The position numbers were made by a program, and so were the translations under genes. The notes beneath the pieces were generated by a model, which ran no database searches, was not told the DNA's origin, and was given only the letters and a program-made list of their open reading frames with translations. Source: Phycisphaerales bacterium (GTDB lineage Bacteria > Planctomycetota > Phycisphaerae > Phycisphaerales > UBA1924). From it: a stretch of DNA of 20,215 nt. Positions 7,813 through 14,359 of the stretch are shown piece after piece. Within the stretch, counting starts at the first letter, position 1. Every line of letters starts with the position of its first letter. The DNA lies in NCBI GenBank assembly GCA_016764015.1, contig JAESSR010000245.1, positions 1 to 20,215 of the forward strand, given 5' to 3'.

Positions 7813-8646
7813 TCAATCCTCCAGCGTGGAGATTGAACGGATATACGCAATGATGTTATGGAGATCGTCGTCGGACATCGCCGGGTTGCCACCCTTGGAA
7901 GGCATATCGACACCGGTGGTATTGGCAGGATCCCAAATCGGACGCCCGGTCTTGACGAGCGTGACGATCTCTTTGTCAGTCGAGTCCTTGATGAACTTGC
8001 TTGTGATAAATGGTTTGCCCAGCCCGTCCATGCCCTCGCCATTGGGCCCATGGCACGCCGAGCACATCGCAATGAACAGATCACGCCCAGGGCCATCGAA
8101 CACGACTTCTGGGGTATCTGACTTGGGCTTGATCCACGCATCGATACTCGCGCGAGGTGCTGATGGATCCTGAATCGAACGCAGGAAACTCATCACATCA
8201 TTGATCTGCTCATCAGTAATGTCCTGGGCACCGCGTGCGGGCATCATCAACCCGCTGGTGTTTAGTGGATGATCTGGCAACCGACCCTCAGCGATGTTAC
8301 GGAACAACTCGTTGTCATCGCTGTCTTGGACATAGGCACTATTGCGTAATGGCTTGCCCAATCCAATGAGGCCCTCTCCATCTGCCCCATGACATACTTT
8401 GCAGGCGTTCTGGTACACGGACTCGCCGGCGGACATCGGCTCGACGAGTGACTGATAAACTGCTACTGGAGCGAGCCCGGATGCATCGGATGCGGGTGGG
8501 CCTGCGATGATTACAATCGTGAGAATCACAGGGATCGTGACCATAAAGAGCGCGAGCACCCCAATAGCATTCCACTTATTTGGATCTGCAGCCGGCATAT
8601 CACTGGATACTCTTTGTGTTTGATTTGTCATTGGTCGTGTTTCCAT
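7813..8646 (-). CDS. Membrane-anchored dihaem cytochrome c, probable NosZ electron donor
   Basis: This 277-residue protein has one N-terminal membrane span (about residues 27-48) followed by two class I cytochrome c domains in the periplasm. Haem sites are CKVCH (82-86) and CSACH (195-199); the probable sixth ligands are methionines in GLMMPARG (134 or 135) and GVDMPSKGG (248). Both domains have GLGKP after the haem motif, which suggests an internal duplication. It is the first gene of the operon, 88 bases upstream of nosZ, so it probably passes electrons from quinol oxidation to NosZ, replacing the NosR/NosC route of other clusters. The start is uncertain: ATG 8646 is used, while ATG 8631 has a GGAA upstream and would remove five residues. 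It could also serve another periplasmic reductase. Confidence 0.9.
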   Translation of the reverse strand: METRPMTNQTQRVSSDMPAADPNKWNAIGVLALFMVTIPVILTIVIIAGPPASDASGLAPVAVYQSLVEPMSAGESVYQNACKVCHGADGEGLIGLGKPLRNSAYVQDSDDNELFRNIAEGRLPDHPLNTSGLMMPARGAQDITDEQINDVMSFLRSIQDPSAPRASIDAWIKPKSDTPEVVFDGPGRDLFIAMCSACHGPNGEGMDGLGKPFITSKFIKDSTDKEIVTLVKTGRPIWDPANTTGVDMPSKGGNPAMSDDDLHNIIAYIRSISTLED

Positions 8647-8687
8647 TAAAATCAGTTTCAGACATACTTATCTTTTTATTGCCTATT

Positions 8688-8717
8688 AGTATATTTTCCT
8701 GCCTGTCCAGAAATCAA
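8688..8717 (-). promoter_or_regulatory. Candidate sigma70-type promoter of the nos operon
   Basis: Read on the minus strand there is TTGATT (8717-8712), an 18-base spacer and TATACT (8693-8688). This predicts a start near 8681 and a leader of about 35 bases before ATG 8646. The -10 matches the consensus at five of six positions and the -35 at four of six. The candidate FNR-type box upstream is centred about 120 bases from this start, farther than a typical activator site, so another start further upstream is possible. Confidence 0.4.
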
Positions 8718-8794
8718 GTCCTTCATAGAAAAAGGTTCTCCTTCTATTGCCCCCCCTAAACTGGGTTTTCTTAGATATTTCCCCTTTCCCCTAA

Positions 8795-8808
8795 CTGATT
8801 GCTATCAA
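8795..8808. promoter_or_regulatory. FNR/NNR/DNR-type palindromic box upstream of nos operon
   Basis: The minus strand reads TTGATAGCAATCAG, matching nine of the ten specified bases of the Crp/Fnr-family site TTGAT-N4-ATCAA. It lies about 150 bases before the first gene of the nos operon, the gene set most often controlled by FNR, NNR or DNR regulators in response to anoxia or nitric oxide. No such regulator gene is in the window. The position relative to the predicted promoter is not a standard one, which lowers confidence. Confidence 0.5.
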
Positions 8809-9002
8809 AACAACTCAATAACGGACCCAGGAAAGGAGCAAACGCCTCCATCTTCACGCGAAATGCCACTTTATTTTGCCATCTCAAATTTCGTTGATCA
8901 CACTGCATGACAGCCCAAGCAGCAGGTTGGCGAAGTCTCATAGGCGTAAAAAAGTAGATAAAGACACAAATCACCAGCCACGCCACTTACCCAACCGATT
9001 AC

Positions 9003-9027
9003 AAAAAAAGTCCTTGCGATTGCAAGG
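9003..9027 (-). terminator. Intrinsic terminator, leftward
   Basis: On the minus strand a 6-bp stem CCTTGC/GCAAGG with the 4-base loop AATC is followed by AC and seven T. It stops leftward transcription about 300 bases after the stop of the secreted beta-helix gene and insulates the nos operon from it. It may alternatively end a separate small transcript made within 9030-9330. Confidence 0.75.
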
Positions 9028-9289
9028 GTTTATTCAACTGAGCGGGGGGATTCAAAATCGGCTTCTTTTCCTATGAATCAGAATCGTCGATTATCTACAT
9101 TAGCCCTTGTTTTGAAATCACTTACGCGACTTGATTGATTTCGGCCTATACCGATTTGTTCCTGGTTCATGACTGCGAAAGTGGGACAGAAATGGGACAG
9201 TGACTACAAAGAGATTATCCAGACTGTCTCTCACTAAGTAATACTGGTGACTCCTGATGCTCGATGGCTTGTTCGCAGATCTGAATCTT

Positions 9290-9324
9290 GAAAACCTTGG
9301 TTGAGTTATAGTTTCTCTCACCAA
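9290..9324 (-). terminator. Weak hairpin just after the beta-helix gene
   Basis: On the minus strand TTGGTGAG pairs with CTCAACCAA (one bulged base) around a loop of about 11 bases, followed by GG and four T. It begins six bases after the stop codon at 9330. It is AT-rich and weak; it may be a partial terminator ahead of the stronger one at 9003-9027, or a chance structure. Confidence 0.25.
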
Positions 9325-9329
9325 CTCCA

Positions 9330-11129
9330 TTATGGACAACCAGCACTGAATGCGTTGAGGAATGCGCTGACATCAAAGAAGTTGAAATCGCCATCGCTGT
9401 TGAAATCCGGCATCGTATTGAGGAACTCGCTGATGTCGAAGAAGTTGAGTTCACCGTCGCCATTGAGATCGGCGGGGCACCCTTGGGCAATCGAGGAACA
9501 CATTGAAAACTCGGAGGTGTTTCCAGTCAGGAGTTCTGTAGCGGTTGCCGAGAGCACCCAGTTAACAGGCGACCCAACCGAGAGAGTCGTACTAAATGGA
9601 GCATCTCCCGAGGCGTCAGTTGCCACCACTATCTGACCCAAAAACAGTTGTCCTTCTCCGAACCCGGAGGGGTCGCACTCAGGAGAGGCGAAGAACTCGA
9701 TCGCGTAATCTGTATTCGGTGAACTTGGCAGATTGCCCTGTGCGATTATTGAAGAACCGTTCGAGGATGCTGAATCTATGACTGGGAAGTTTTGAAAACT
9801 ATTGCCGCCATTTGTATCTATATCGAGGGGATCGTTCGAGGTTGGCCCACCAGCACCAGAGAATGGAATGAGATCAATGCCAAGAAGCGTGTTTGAATGG
9901 ATTGAGTTCCCAGAGATTGTCGCGCCGGTGGTGAGTGGGCCAATGAGAACGCCAAATGTATCAGCAAACGCGATTGTGTTGCCCTGCCCTGGTTGTGTGC
10001 CGCCGATCAGTGTATTCCGAGGCGTATAGAGCCCGGTAGATTGTGCAACAGTGAGCCCGATGTATGTCTGAATACGATTGAGACCAGTCGCATCGGTGCC
10101 GATCAGATTGCCCTGAATGATGACGCCGTCGGTATCTGTGTTGACCGCATTGACATGGATCGCGGTACCAAATGTCAGCCCAGAAGCGTGGTTTGTACCC
10201 TCAACATAAAGACCAGAAATCAAGTTGTTGCGAATAATAGTATCTGTGGCATCGCGTACTTCGATTCCAGCGATACCTCGTTGCATCGCAGAACTCATGC
10301 CATCGGAAGTCGTGCCGATGTAGTTCCCTTCAATGATGGTTTCATGGGCTCTATTGAGCAAGATTCCTTGCCCAGTAGGGAATCCCTCTTCGCCAAAGCG
10401 ACCAAAGCCTTTAATTACATTGCGTTCCTCTGGTGTTGGGCCACCAATCCTGTTCCCGGTTGGGAAGTGCGTAAAATCGGTACCCGCGATACGAATTGTC
10501 TTTATTTCGTTCCCGATGACGGTGTTATTGTCTGCCCATGACAGGATGTCAATAGAGCCAAGGATATTCCCCTCGCCAGGTTCAGTCCCACCTATGATGT
10601 TGTTCATGGCAATGGGTTCTTGCCACACAGCACCGATTTCGACTCCAAGCGTCTCGCATCCGATGACACGATTATTGTTCCCTTGAATCTCGATGGAAGG
10701 CGTTCGAAGTTGTACGCCGCCCATCCCTTTTATTGTGCAGTTGTCCGCATGAATAACAATCGCGGCATGCCCCCACCCATTGGGTTCGAGCCCAAAGACA
10801 CCAACCTCAAGCCCGGTCGGATTGGTGTCTCCGATATTGGTTGTTTGGGATGAAAAATCTATTGTTGTCTCATCATCAGTGATGTACCAAAGCCCATTTT
10901 CGAGCCTGAGTACTGCAACACCATCGCCGGTCCAGAACTCCGATTCGGGAATTGCGAACTCGATTGTTTGTGCACCTGGTGTGTTGTTGGCTGTTGCGAC
11001 CGCTTCACGCAATGAGACCACCCCATCGGATCCATTCGTGACATCATTGAGCGTTGTCACTGTGATGGTTTGTGCGTGTGCGATCGAAGCTGTGAGGAAG
11101 ACGCTCGCTACGAGTGCTGTGCTTTTCAT
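9330..11129 (-). CDS. Secreted parallel beta-helix protein with GC-type dockerin-like C-terminus
   Basis: The 599-residue protein has a Sec signal peptide (MKSTALVASVFLTASIAHA), then a domain beginning with ITVTTLND and SLREAVATAN, the start signature of a planctomycete and bacteroidete family of extracellular beta-helix proteins. Three or more IGGTxPGxGN-type repeats and many N-N-x-I turns follow, typical of right-handed parallel beta-helices; no catalytic site was recognised. The last 49 residues (from CPADLNGDG) form two EF-hand-like dockerin repeats and end in AGCP. ATG 11129 was chosen because it gives a clean signal peptide, with GAAAG upstream as a weak ribosome site; the frame extends to 11207 but would overlap the previous stop. 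It follows the 11198-12538 gene by 68 bases with no terminator between, so the two probably share the sigma54-like promoter at 12625-12642. Confidence 0.85.
   Translation of the reverse strand: MKSTALVASVFLTASIAHAQTITVTTLNDVTNGSDGVVSLREAVATANNTPGAQTIEFAIPESEFWTGDGVAVLRLENGLWYITDDETTIDFSSQTTNIGDTNPTGLEVGVFGLEPNGWGHAAIVIHADNCTIKGMGGVQLRTPSIEIQGNNNRVIGCETLGVEIGAVWQEPIAMNNIIGGTEPGEGNILGSIDILSWADNNTVIGNEIKTIRIAGTDFTHFPTGNRIGGPTPEERNVIKGFGRFGEEGFPTGQGILLNRAHETIIEGNYIGTTSDGMSSAMQRGIAGIEVRDATDTIIRNNLISGLYVEGTNHASGLTFGTAIHVNAVNTDTDGVIIQGNLIGTDATGLNRIQTYIGLTVAQSTGLYTPRNTLIGGTQPGQGNTIAFADTFGVLIGPLTTGATISGNSIHSNTLLGIDLIPFSGAGGPTSNDPLDIDTNGGNSFQNFPVIDSASSNGSSIIAQGNLPSSPNTDYAIEFFASPECDPSGFGEGQLFLGQIVVATDASGDAPFSTTLSVGSPVNWVLSATATELLTGNTSEFSMCSSIAQGCPADLNGDGELNFFDISEFLNTMPDFNSDGDFNFFDVSAFLNAFSAGCP
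9333..9479 (-). repeat. Dockerin-like module, copy 1 (near-identical to 11201-11347)
   Basis: These 147 bases encode the 49-residue terminal module of the beta-helix protein. It matches the module at 11201-11347 at 45 of 49 residues and is clearly alike at the base level, while the rest of the two proteins is unrelated. Each half has the D-x-N-x-DG-x-x-N-F-F-D spacing of a calcium-binding dockerin loop. Confidence 0.8.
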
Positions 11130-11197
11130 AGTTGTCTTTCGTGGGTTGATCTTGTGTGCATTGAGTAGTGAGGAGTTCATTCTTAGATTTGGATAAT

Positions 11198-12538
11198 TTA
11201 TGGGCATCCTGCGTTAAAGGCAGCGAGGAATGCGGACACATCGAAGAAGTTGAAATCGCCGTCGTTGTTGAAATCGGGCATGGTGTTGAGAAACTCGCTG
11301 ATGTCGAAAAAGTTGAGGTCACCATCGCCGTTGAGGTCGGCGGGGCAAGCACTCGCAGGTTGAGTGATCGTGACAACATAGAGTGACGCGTTATTCACGC
11401 TGTGGCGAATGTCAAACGCGAGTTGGTTGCCATCCTGTCCTTTGGGGTTGATGGTGATATCAATAATTGGTAGCCCACCAATCGAATCTCGGGTATTGAT
11501 AATATCAAATATCTCGCCCGGCACCCCGTCCTCGATGAAACAGCCATAGATGCCGTACCGATCACATCCAAATGTTCCACCAGAGCATCCTTCGAAGATG
11601 ATGAGATTTCCGTCGATGACCACATTATCGAAGGTACCAAAGTTTCCGCCGCTAGGTGATGTGGTGAGTTTATCGGCAACTTTGATGATCGGTCCGGTTC
11701 CGCTGATGTCACGGATGTAGAGACCTTCATGGCGACCAAACCCAAGGGTTGGGTCATATCCAATGAATGCCGCGGTTGTACCGTCGGTATCTGCTTTGTA
11801 GAAGAAGTCGAATGGGCCGCCAAACTCTGGGATAGTGTCGGCACCGGTCGCGATGCAATAGAGTGAATCGGCGTTGATGTCGTACGCCACGACCGCGGAG
11901 TCATAAGTCAACGGGCTCGTAATAACACGCGTTGGCCAGATGATGTGGTGTTCACTCATGGGAGCGAATCGCCATCCAGATACATGAACCCTGCCAAAGG
12001 TCCCCGCGTCGCACGGAAATGGAGAGAACTGGTTTCCTAGCAGATTGAGTTCTCCGTTGTTCTCTCGGAAAGACACACCGTTAAAACCATTGGGCGTCGT
12101 GACACCATTGGGTCCTATGAATGGGTCATTGATTGGACTATTTATATACAGTTCGTACGGAGAGCCGTTGGTTGATTCATAGGTGCTTGGGAAGCCACCA
12201 ATCTCTCTCCCAAGGAAAAGTACACGCCCGTTATAGATGCCGGGGTTTGCAAAGTCATCAAAGACTTGACCAGGGCGATCCGGGCGTGGGTCTCCTTGGT
12301 TGATTAAAACTTGGAATGGCCCAGAACCATCAGCAGGTGCCGTTGCGATCACTGGATCGTGGCCGTAGAAGTCGTTGAGGTATCCATAGAAGGCGACTGT
12401 GCCATTGTGCAATGCCGGGCGGTTTCCGACGACATGTACCGGAGTATCTACACCCGCGATGTGTGTAAATGTGATCGTCGGCTCTGCGATAGCACTCGTA
12501 GAAAGAAGAACAGTGAGCATCAATGGAATATGTTTCAT
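11198..12538 (-). CDS. Secreted protein with GC-type dockerin-like C-terminus, body unrecognised
   Basis: The 446-residue protein has a Sec signal peptide (MKHIPLMLTVLLSTSAIA) and a body rich in Gly, Asp and aromatic residues, with recurring phrases such as VAFYGYLND, VLFLGREIGG and LIIFEGCSGG. This suggests repeated beta-strands of a propeller or choice-of-anchor type, but I do not recognise a named family and no catalytic motif was seen. The last 49 residues (CPADLNGDG to AGCP) are the dockerin-like module, nearly identical to that of the next gene. ATG 12538 has AGAGGAAA about nine bases upstream. It is the first gene of a two-gene unit, about 77 bases downstream of the predicted start from a sigma54-like promoter. 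Confidence 0.85.
   Translation of the reverse strand: MKHIPLMLTVLLSTSAIAEPTITFTHIAGVDTPVHVVGNRPALHNGTVAFYGYLNDFYGHDPVIATAPADGSGPFQVLINQGDPRPDRPGQVFDDFANPGIYNGRVLFLGREIGGFPSTYESTNGSPYELYINSPINDPFIGPNGVTTPNGFNGVSFRENNGELNLLGNQFSPFPCDAGTFGRVHVSGWRFAPMSEHHIIWPTRVITSPLTYDSAVVAYDINADSLYCIATGADTIPEFGGPFDFFYKADTDGTTAAFIGYDPTLGFGRHEGLYIRDISGTGPIIKVADKLTTSPSGGNFGTFDNVVIDGNLIIFEGCSGGTFGCDRYGIYGCFIEDGVPGEIFDIINTRDSIGGLPIIDITINPKGQDGNQLAFDIRHSVNNASLYVVTITQPASACPADLNGDGDLNFFDISEFLNTMPDFNNDGDFNFFDVSAFLAAFNAGCP
11201..11347 (-). repeat. Dockerin-like module, copy 2 (near-identical to 9333-9479)
   Basis: This is the 49-residue C-terminal module of the 11198-12538 protein, differing from copy 1 at only four residues. 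The similarity stops at the first cysteine of the module, so a recent duplication or gene conversion limited to the module is likely. More distant copies end the genes at 12841 (12844-13014) and 14360 (14363-14527). Confidence 0.8.
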
Positions 12539-12624
12539 TTTTTAGATTTCCTCTTGTTTGGCATTCGTAGTAAGCCTCTGGATTCACGCGAATCAGTATG
12601 CAAAGCCCACCCTAGTTATGAGTG

Positions 12625-12642
12625 AAGCAACTACAATGCCAA
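12625..12642 (-). promoter_or_regulatory. Candidate sigma54 (-24/-12) promoter
   Basis: The minus strand reads TTGGCATTGTAGTTGCTT. The GG at -24 and GC at -12 are exactly the required 12 bases apart, and YTGGCA and TTGCW match the RpoN consensus fully; only the CG after TGGCA differs. The predicted start is near 12615, giving a 77-base leader to ATG 12538. An NtrC-family sigma54 activator is encoded 3.3 kb upstream on the same strand. Sites for such an activator would be expected at 12700-12790; I could not define one. Confidence 0.6.
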
Positions 12643-12774
12643 GTCTGCAACTCACTGTTGAAAACACAGAACACAATTCTCTATGAAGGCGAACTCTCAA
12701 AAGGCCCCTCCTTATAACACCACGGGCCTCTTCTGGCCCTCTGATCCGATACTCTGAAATCATCCATAACTCAT

Positions 12775-12800
12775 AAAAAAACCCCGTCGTTTTGACGGGG
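12775..12800 (-). terminator. Strong intrinsic terminator of the FG-GAP protein gene
   Basis: On the minus strand the stem CCCCGTC/GACGGGG (7 bp, perfect) with a 5-base loop is followed directly by seven T. It lies 41 bases after the stop codon at 12841 and separates this gene from the sigma54-like promoter of the next operon. Confidence 0.92.
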
Positions 12801-12840
12801 ATAAGAACCGGATTAACCCTGGAGGGAAATCTTAAAAAGA

Positions 12841-14121
12841 TTATGGGCATCCAGCTGCGAACGCTGAAAGGAATGCGCTCACATCAAAGAAGTTGAACAT
12901 GCCATCACCATTGAAATCGGCAACAGGATCACTCGCTCCAAATAAACTCAGGAACTCTGAGACATCGAAGAAGTTGAGCTGACCAAACGGAGCAGCAAGA
13001 TCAGCAGTGCTGCAAGATCCTGCACCATTCTGATTCATGTAGGTTGAGACATCGTTGCTATCTCGGTTGACAATCGCGATATCGTTCCCGCCGTTGCCAT
13101 CGATATCTCCGATGGCAATATTTCCCGGACGGACTCCTGCTGAAGCTGTGACACCTGCAAGGAAGAATCCTGTGCCAGGATTTTCAAGTGTACTCATGGT
13201 GTTTGAATCAGTATGAGTGGTGACAAGATCAATATCGCCGTCGCCATCAAGATCTGCCGCGGCAATGCCGCTGACATTGATCCCATTGACCAAAGTATCG
13301 ACACGCCCACCCATCCCGGCGCCGGAGTTCAACCATACAGATGCGAAGTTGAATGTGTTATCACTCGATGCAGCAGCGAGGTCCATGAGTCCATCGCCAT
13401 TGAAATCTGCTGCTACCAAGCCATCCGGACGGTTAGCAGGGCTCACGGGCAACCCCTGAACGACCGCGAAACCAGCTGCACCTGAATGGATATTCACGAT
13501 TCGGTTATCTTTGTCACTCACAGCGACATCAGCGATGCCATCGCCGGTGAAGTCACCAATGGCTGAGGATCGTGGTTCGTCGCCACCGGCGAATGATGAT
13601 GCAGAAAGCACGCCAGCGCCGTTGTTTGTCAGCACAGTAATGCTTGCAGAATCTCTGTTGGAAACAGTGAAGTCCATCGCGCCGTCGCCATTGATATCAC
13701 CAGCCGCAAGATCAACTGGGCGTTGACCCACTGCGATCGTAGCCCCAGCGGTGAAAGCTCCGCCGAGGTTTGTGTAGATACGAACCGAATCAATCCCCTT
13801 GAGGATAACTACAAGATCCATGTCACCGTCGAGATCAATATCGGCGGCAATCAAATCATCCGCGCCGGTACCAGAACCAGTCAGGATTGGTGTTGGTGCT
13901 CCGAATACACCAGCGTTGTTGAGATAGATGTTGATCTTGTCCATGTTGTCAGCGGTGACTGCCATGTCCAAATCACCATCGCCATCAAAGTCTGCGAGTG
14001 TCACGCCGCTTGGTCGTGATACCGCAGGCACGGTTGTCCCTGCTGTAAATGTCGGAGCAGCTGATACTGCCGAGCCCGCAAGGGCGATCAGCGTAAGCTG
14101 AGTTTTCCATTTCGTGTTCAT
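12841..14121 (-). CDS. Secreted FG-GAP/VCBS repeat protein with GC-type dockerin-like C-terminus
   Basis: The 426-residue protein has a Sec signal peptide (MNTKWKTQLTLIALAGSAVSA) and seven or so repeats of the FG-GAP/VCBS type, each with a calcium-loop core such as ADFDGDGDLDMAV, ADIDLDGDMDLVV, GDINGDGAMDFTV and ADFNGDGLMDLAA. It is therefore probably a seven-bladed beta-propeller stabilised by calcium and displayed outside the cell; such proteins usually bind partners or surfaces. The C-terminal dockerin-like pair has a degenerate first half (ADLAAPFGQLNFFD, calcium ligands lost) and an intact second half ending in AGCP. ATG 14121 has AAAGGA at normal distance; the frame extends to 14175, but that part falls in a 5' hairpin. 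The gene has its own candidate sigma54 promoter and a strong terminator, so it looks monocistronic. Confidence 0.88.
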   Translation of the reverse strand: MNTKWKTQLTLIALAGSAVSAAPTFTAGTTVPAVSRPSGVTLADFDGDGDLDMAVTADNMDKINIYLNNAGVFGAPTPILTGSGTGADDLIAADIDLDGDMDLVVILKGIDSVRIYTNLGGAFTAGATIAVGQRPVDLAAGDINGDGAMDFTVSNRDSASITVLTNNGAGVLSASSFAGGDEPRSSAIGDFTGDGIADVAVSDKDNRIVNIHSGAAGFAVVQGLPVSPANRPDGLVAADFNGDGLMDLAAASSDNTFNFASVWLNSGAGMGGRVDTLVNGINVSGIAAADLDGDGDIDLVTTHTDSNTMSTLENPGTGFFLAGVTASAGVRPGNIAIGDIDGNGGNDIAIVNRDSNDVSTYMNQNGAGSCSTADLAAPFGQLNFFDVSEFLSLFGASDPVADFNGDGMFNFFDVSAFLSAFAAGCP

Positions 14122-14163
14122 GTCGTTGTCCTTTGTGTTCGAGTTGTGTGTCTGTCTAAACGA

Positions 14164-14216
14164 GTGTCGCAACATTGGGTCAGGTAGCGGTCAGGATACG
14201 ATTGATGTTGCGACAC
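14164..14216 (-). promoter_or_regulatory. 12-bp perfect inverted repeat, predicted 5'-terminal mRNA hairpin
   Basis: GTGTCGCAACAT (14164-14175) is the exact reverse complement of ATGTTGCGACAC (14205-14216), with 29 bases between. The start predicted from the sigma54-like promoter falls at 14215, so the mRNA would begin at the foot of this stem. The loop holds a direct repeat, CCTGACC twice, four bases apart. It could stabilise the transcript 5' end or be a protein-binding operator. It ends about 43 bases before the start codon. Confidence 0.65.
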
Positions 14217-14225
14217 CATGACCTA

Positions 14226-14242
14226 TACAAACTGCGTGCCAG
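14226..14242 (-). promoter_or_regulatory. Candidate sigma54 (-24/-12) promoter of FG-GAP protein gene
   Basis: The minus strand reads CTGGCACGCAGTTTGTA. The -24 half is a perfect RpoN element (CTGGCACG) and the -12 half is TTGTA instead of TTGCA, at the correct spacing. The predicted start is 14215, about 94 bases before ATG 14121. The substituted C at -12 is normally well conserved, so activity may be reduced. A TATAGG hexamer overlapping the site (about 14227-14222) is a weaker sigma70 alternative with nearly the same start. Confidence 0.5.
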
Positions 14243-14286
14243 AGTAATCGGACGCCCAATGCCACGATTGCTTTGAATGCAGACAT

Positions 14287-14317
14287 GAAAAGAGGCCTAC
14301 ACATTCATGCGGGCCTC
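14287..14317 (-). terminator. Probable terminator of the sensor operon
   Basis: On the minus strand GAGGCC (14317-14312) pairs with GGCCTC (14297-14292) around a 14-base loop, followed by TTTTC. It lies 43 bases after the stop at 14360, ahead of the promoter of the next gene. The T-run is short and the loop large, so termination may be incomplete. Confidence 0.5.
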
Positions 14318-14359
14318 AGGGTAAGCCGTCGGTGATTTGTTTGAGTATTCGAAAGTGAG

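Larger units (their letters stand above)
8647..9329. other. Intergenic region between nos operon and secreted-protein operon
   Basis: This is a 683-base stretch with no convincing gene. From left to right it holds the candidate nos promoter, a run of seven C, the FNR-type box, a leftward intrinsic terminator at 9003-9027 and a 27-base imperfect repeat (9166-9192) shared with 1256-1282. Short open frames exist on both strands, for example 8771-8986 minus, but their proteins resemble nothing I know and have no ribosome sites. A small RNA ending at the terminator is possible. Confidence 0.5.

Noticed and set aside
8771..8986. Minus-strand 71-codon frame in the nos upstream region
   Set aside because: No ribosome site or recognisable domain; it overlaps the FNR-type box and looks non-coding. 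I considered a transposase remnant but saw no supporting motif.
9118..9339. Minus-strand 73-codon frame downstream of the beta-helix gene
   Set aside because: It begins inside the end of the beta-helix gene in another frame, is basic and patternless, and has no ribosome site.
12724..12739. GGGCC/GGCCC hairpin as a terminator
   Set aside because: Only 5 bp, with no T-run on either strand; the real terminator of the upstream gene is at 12775-12800.
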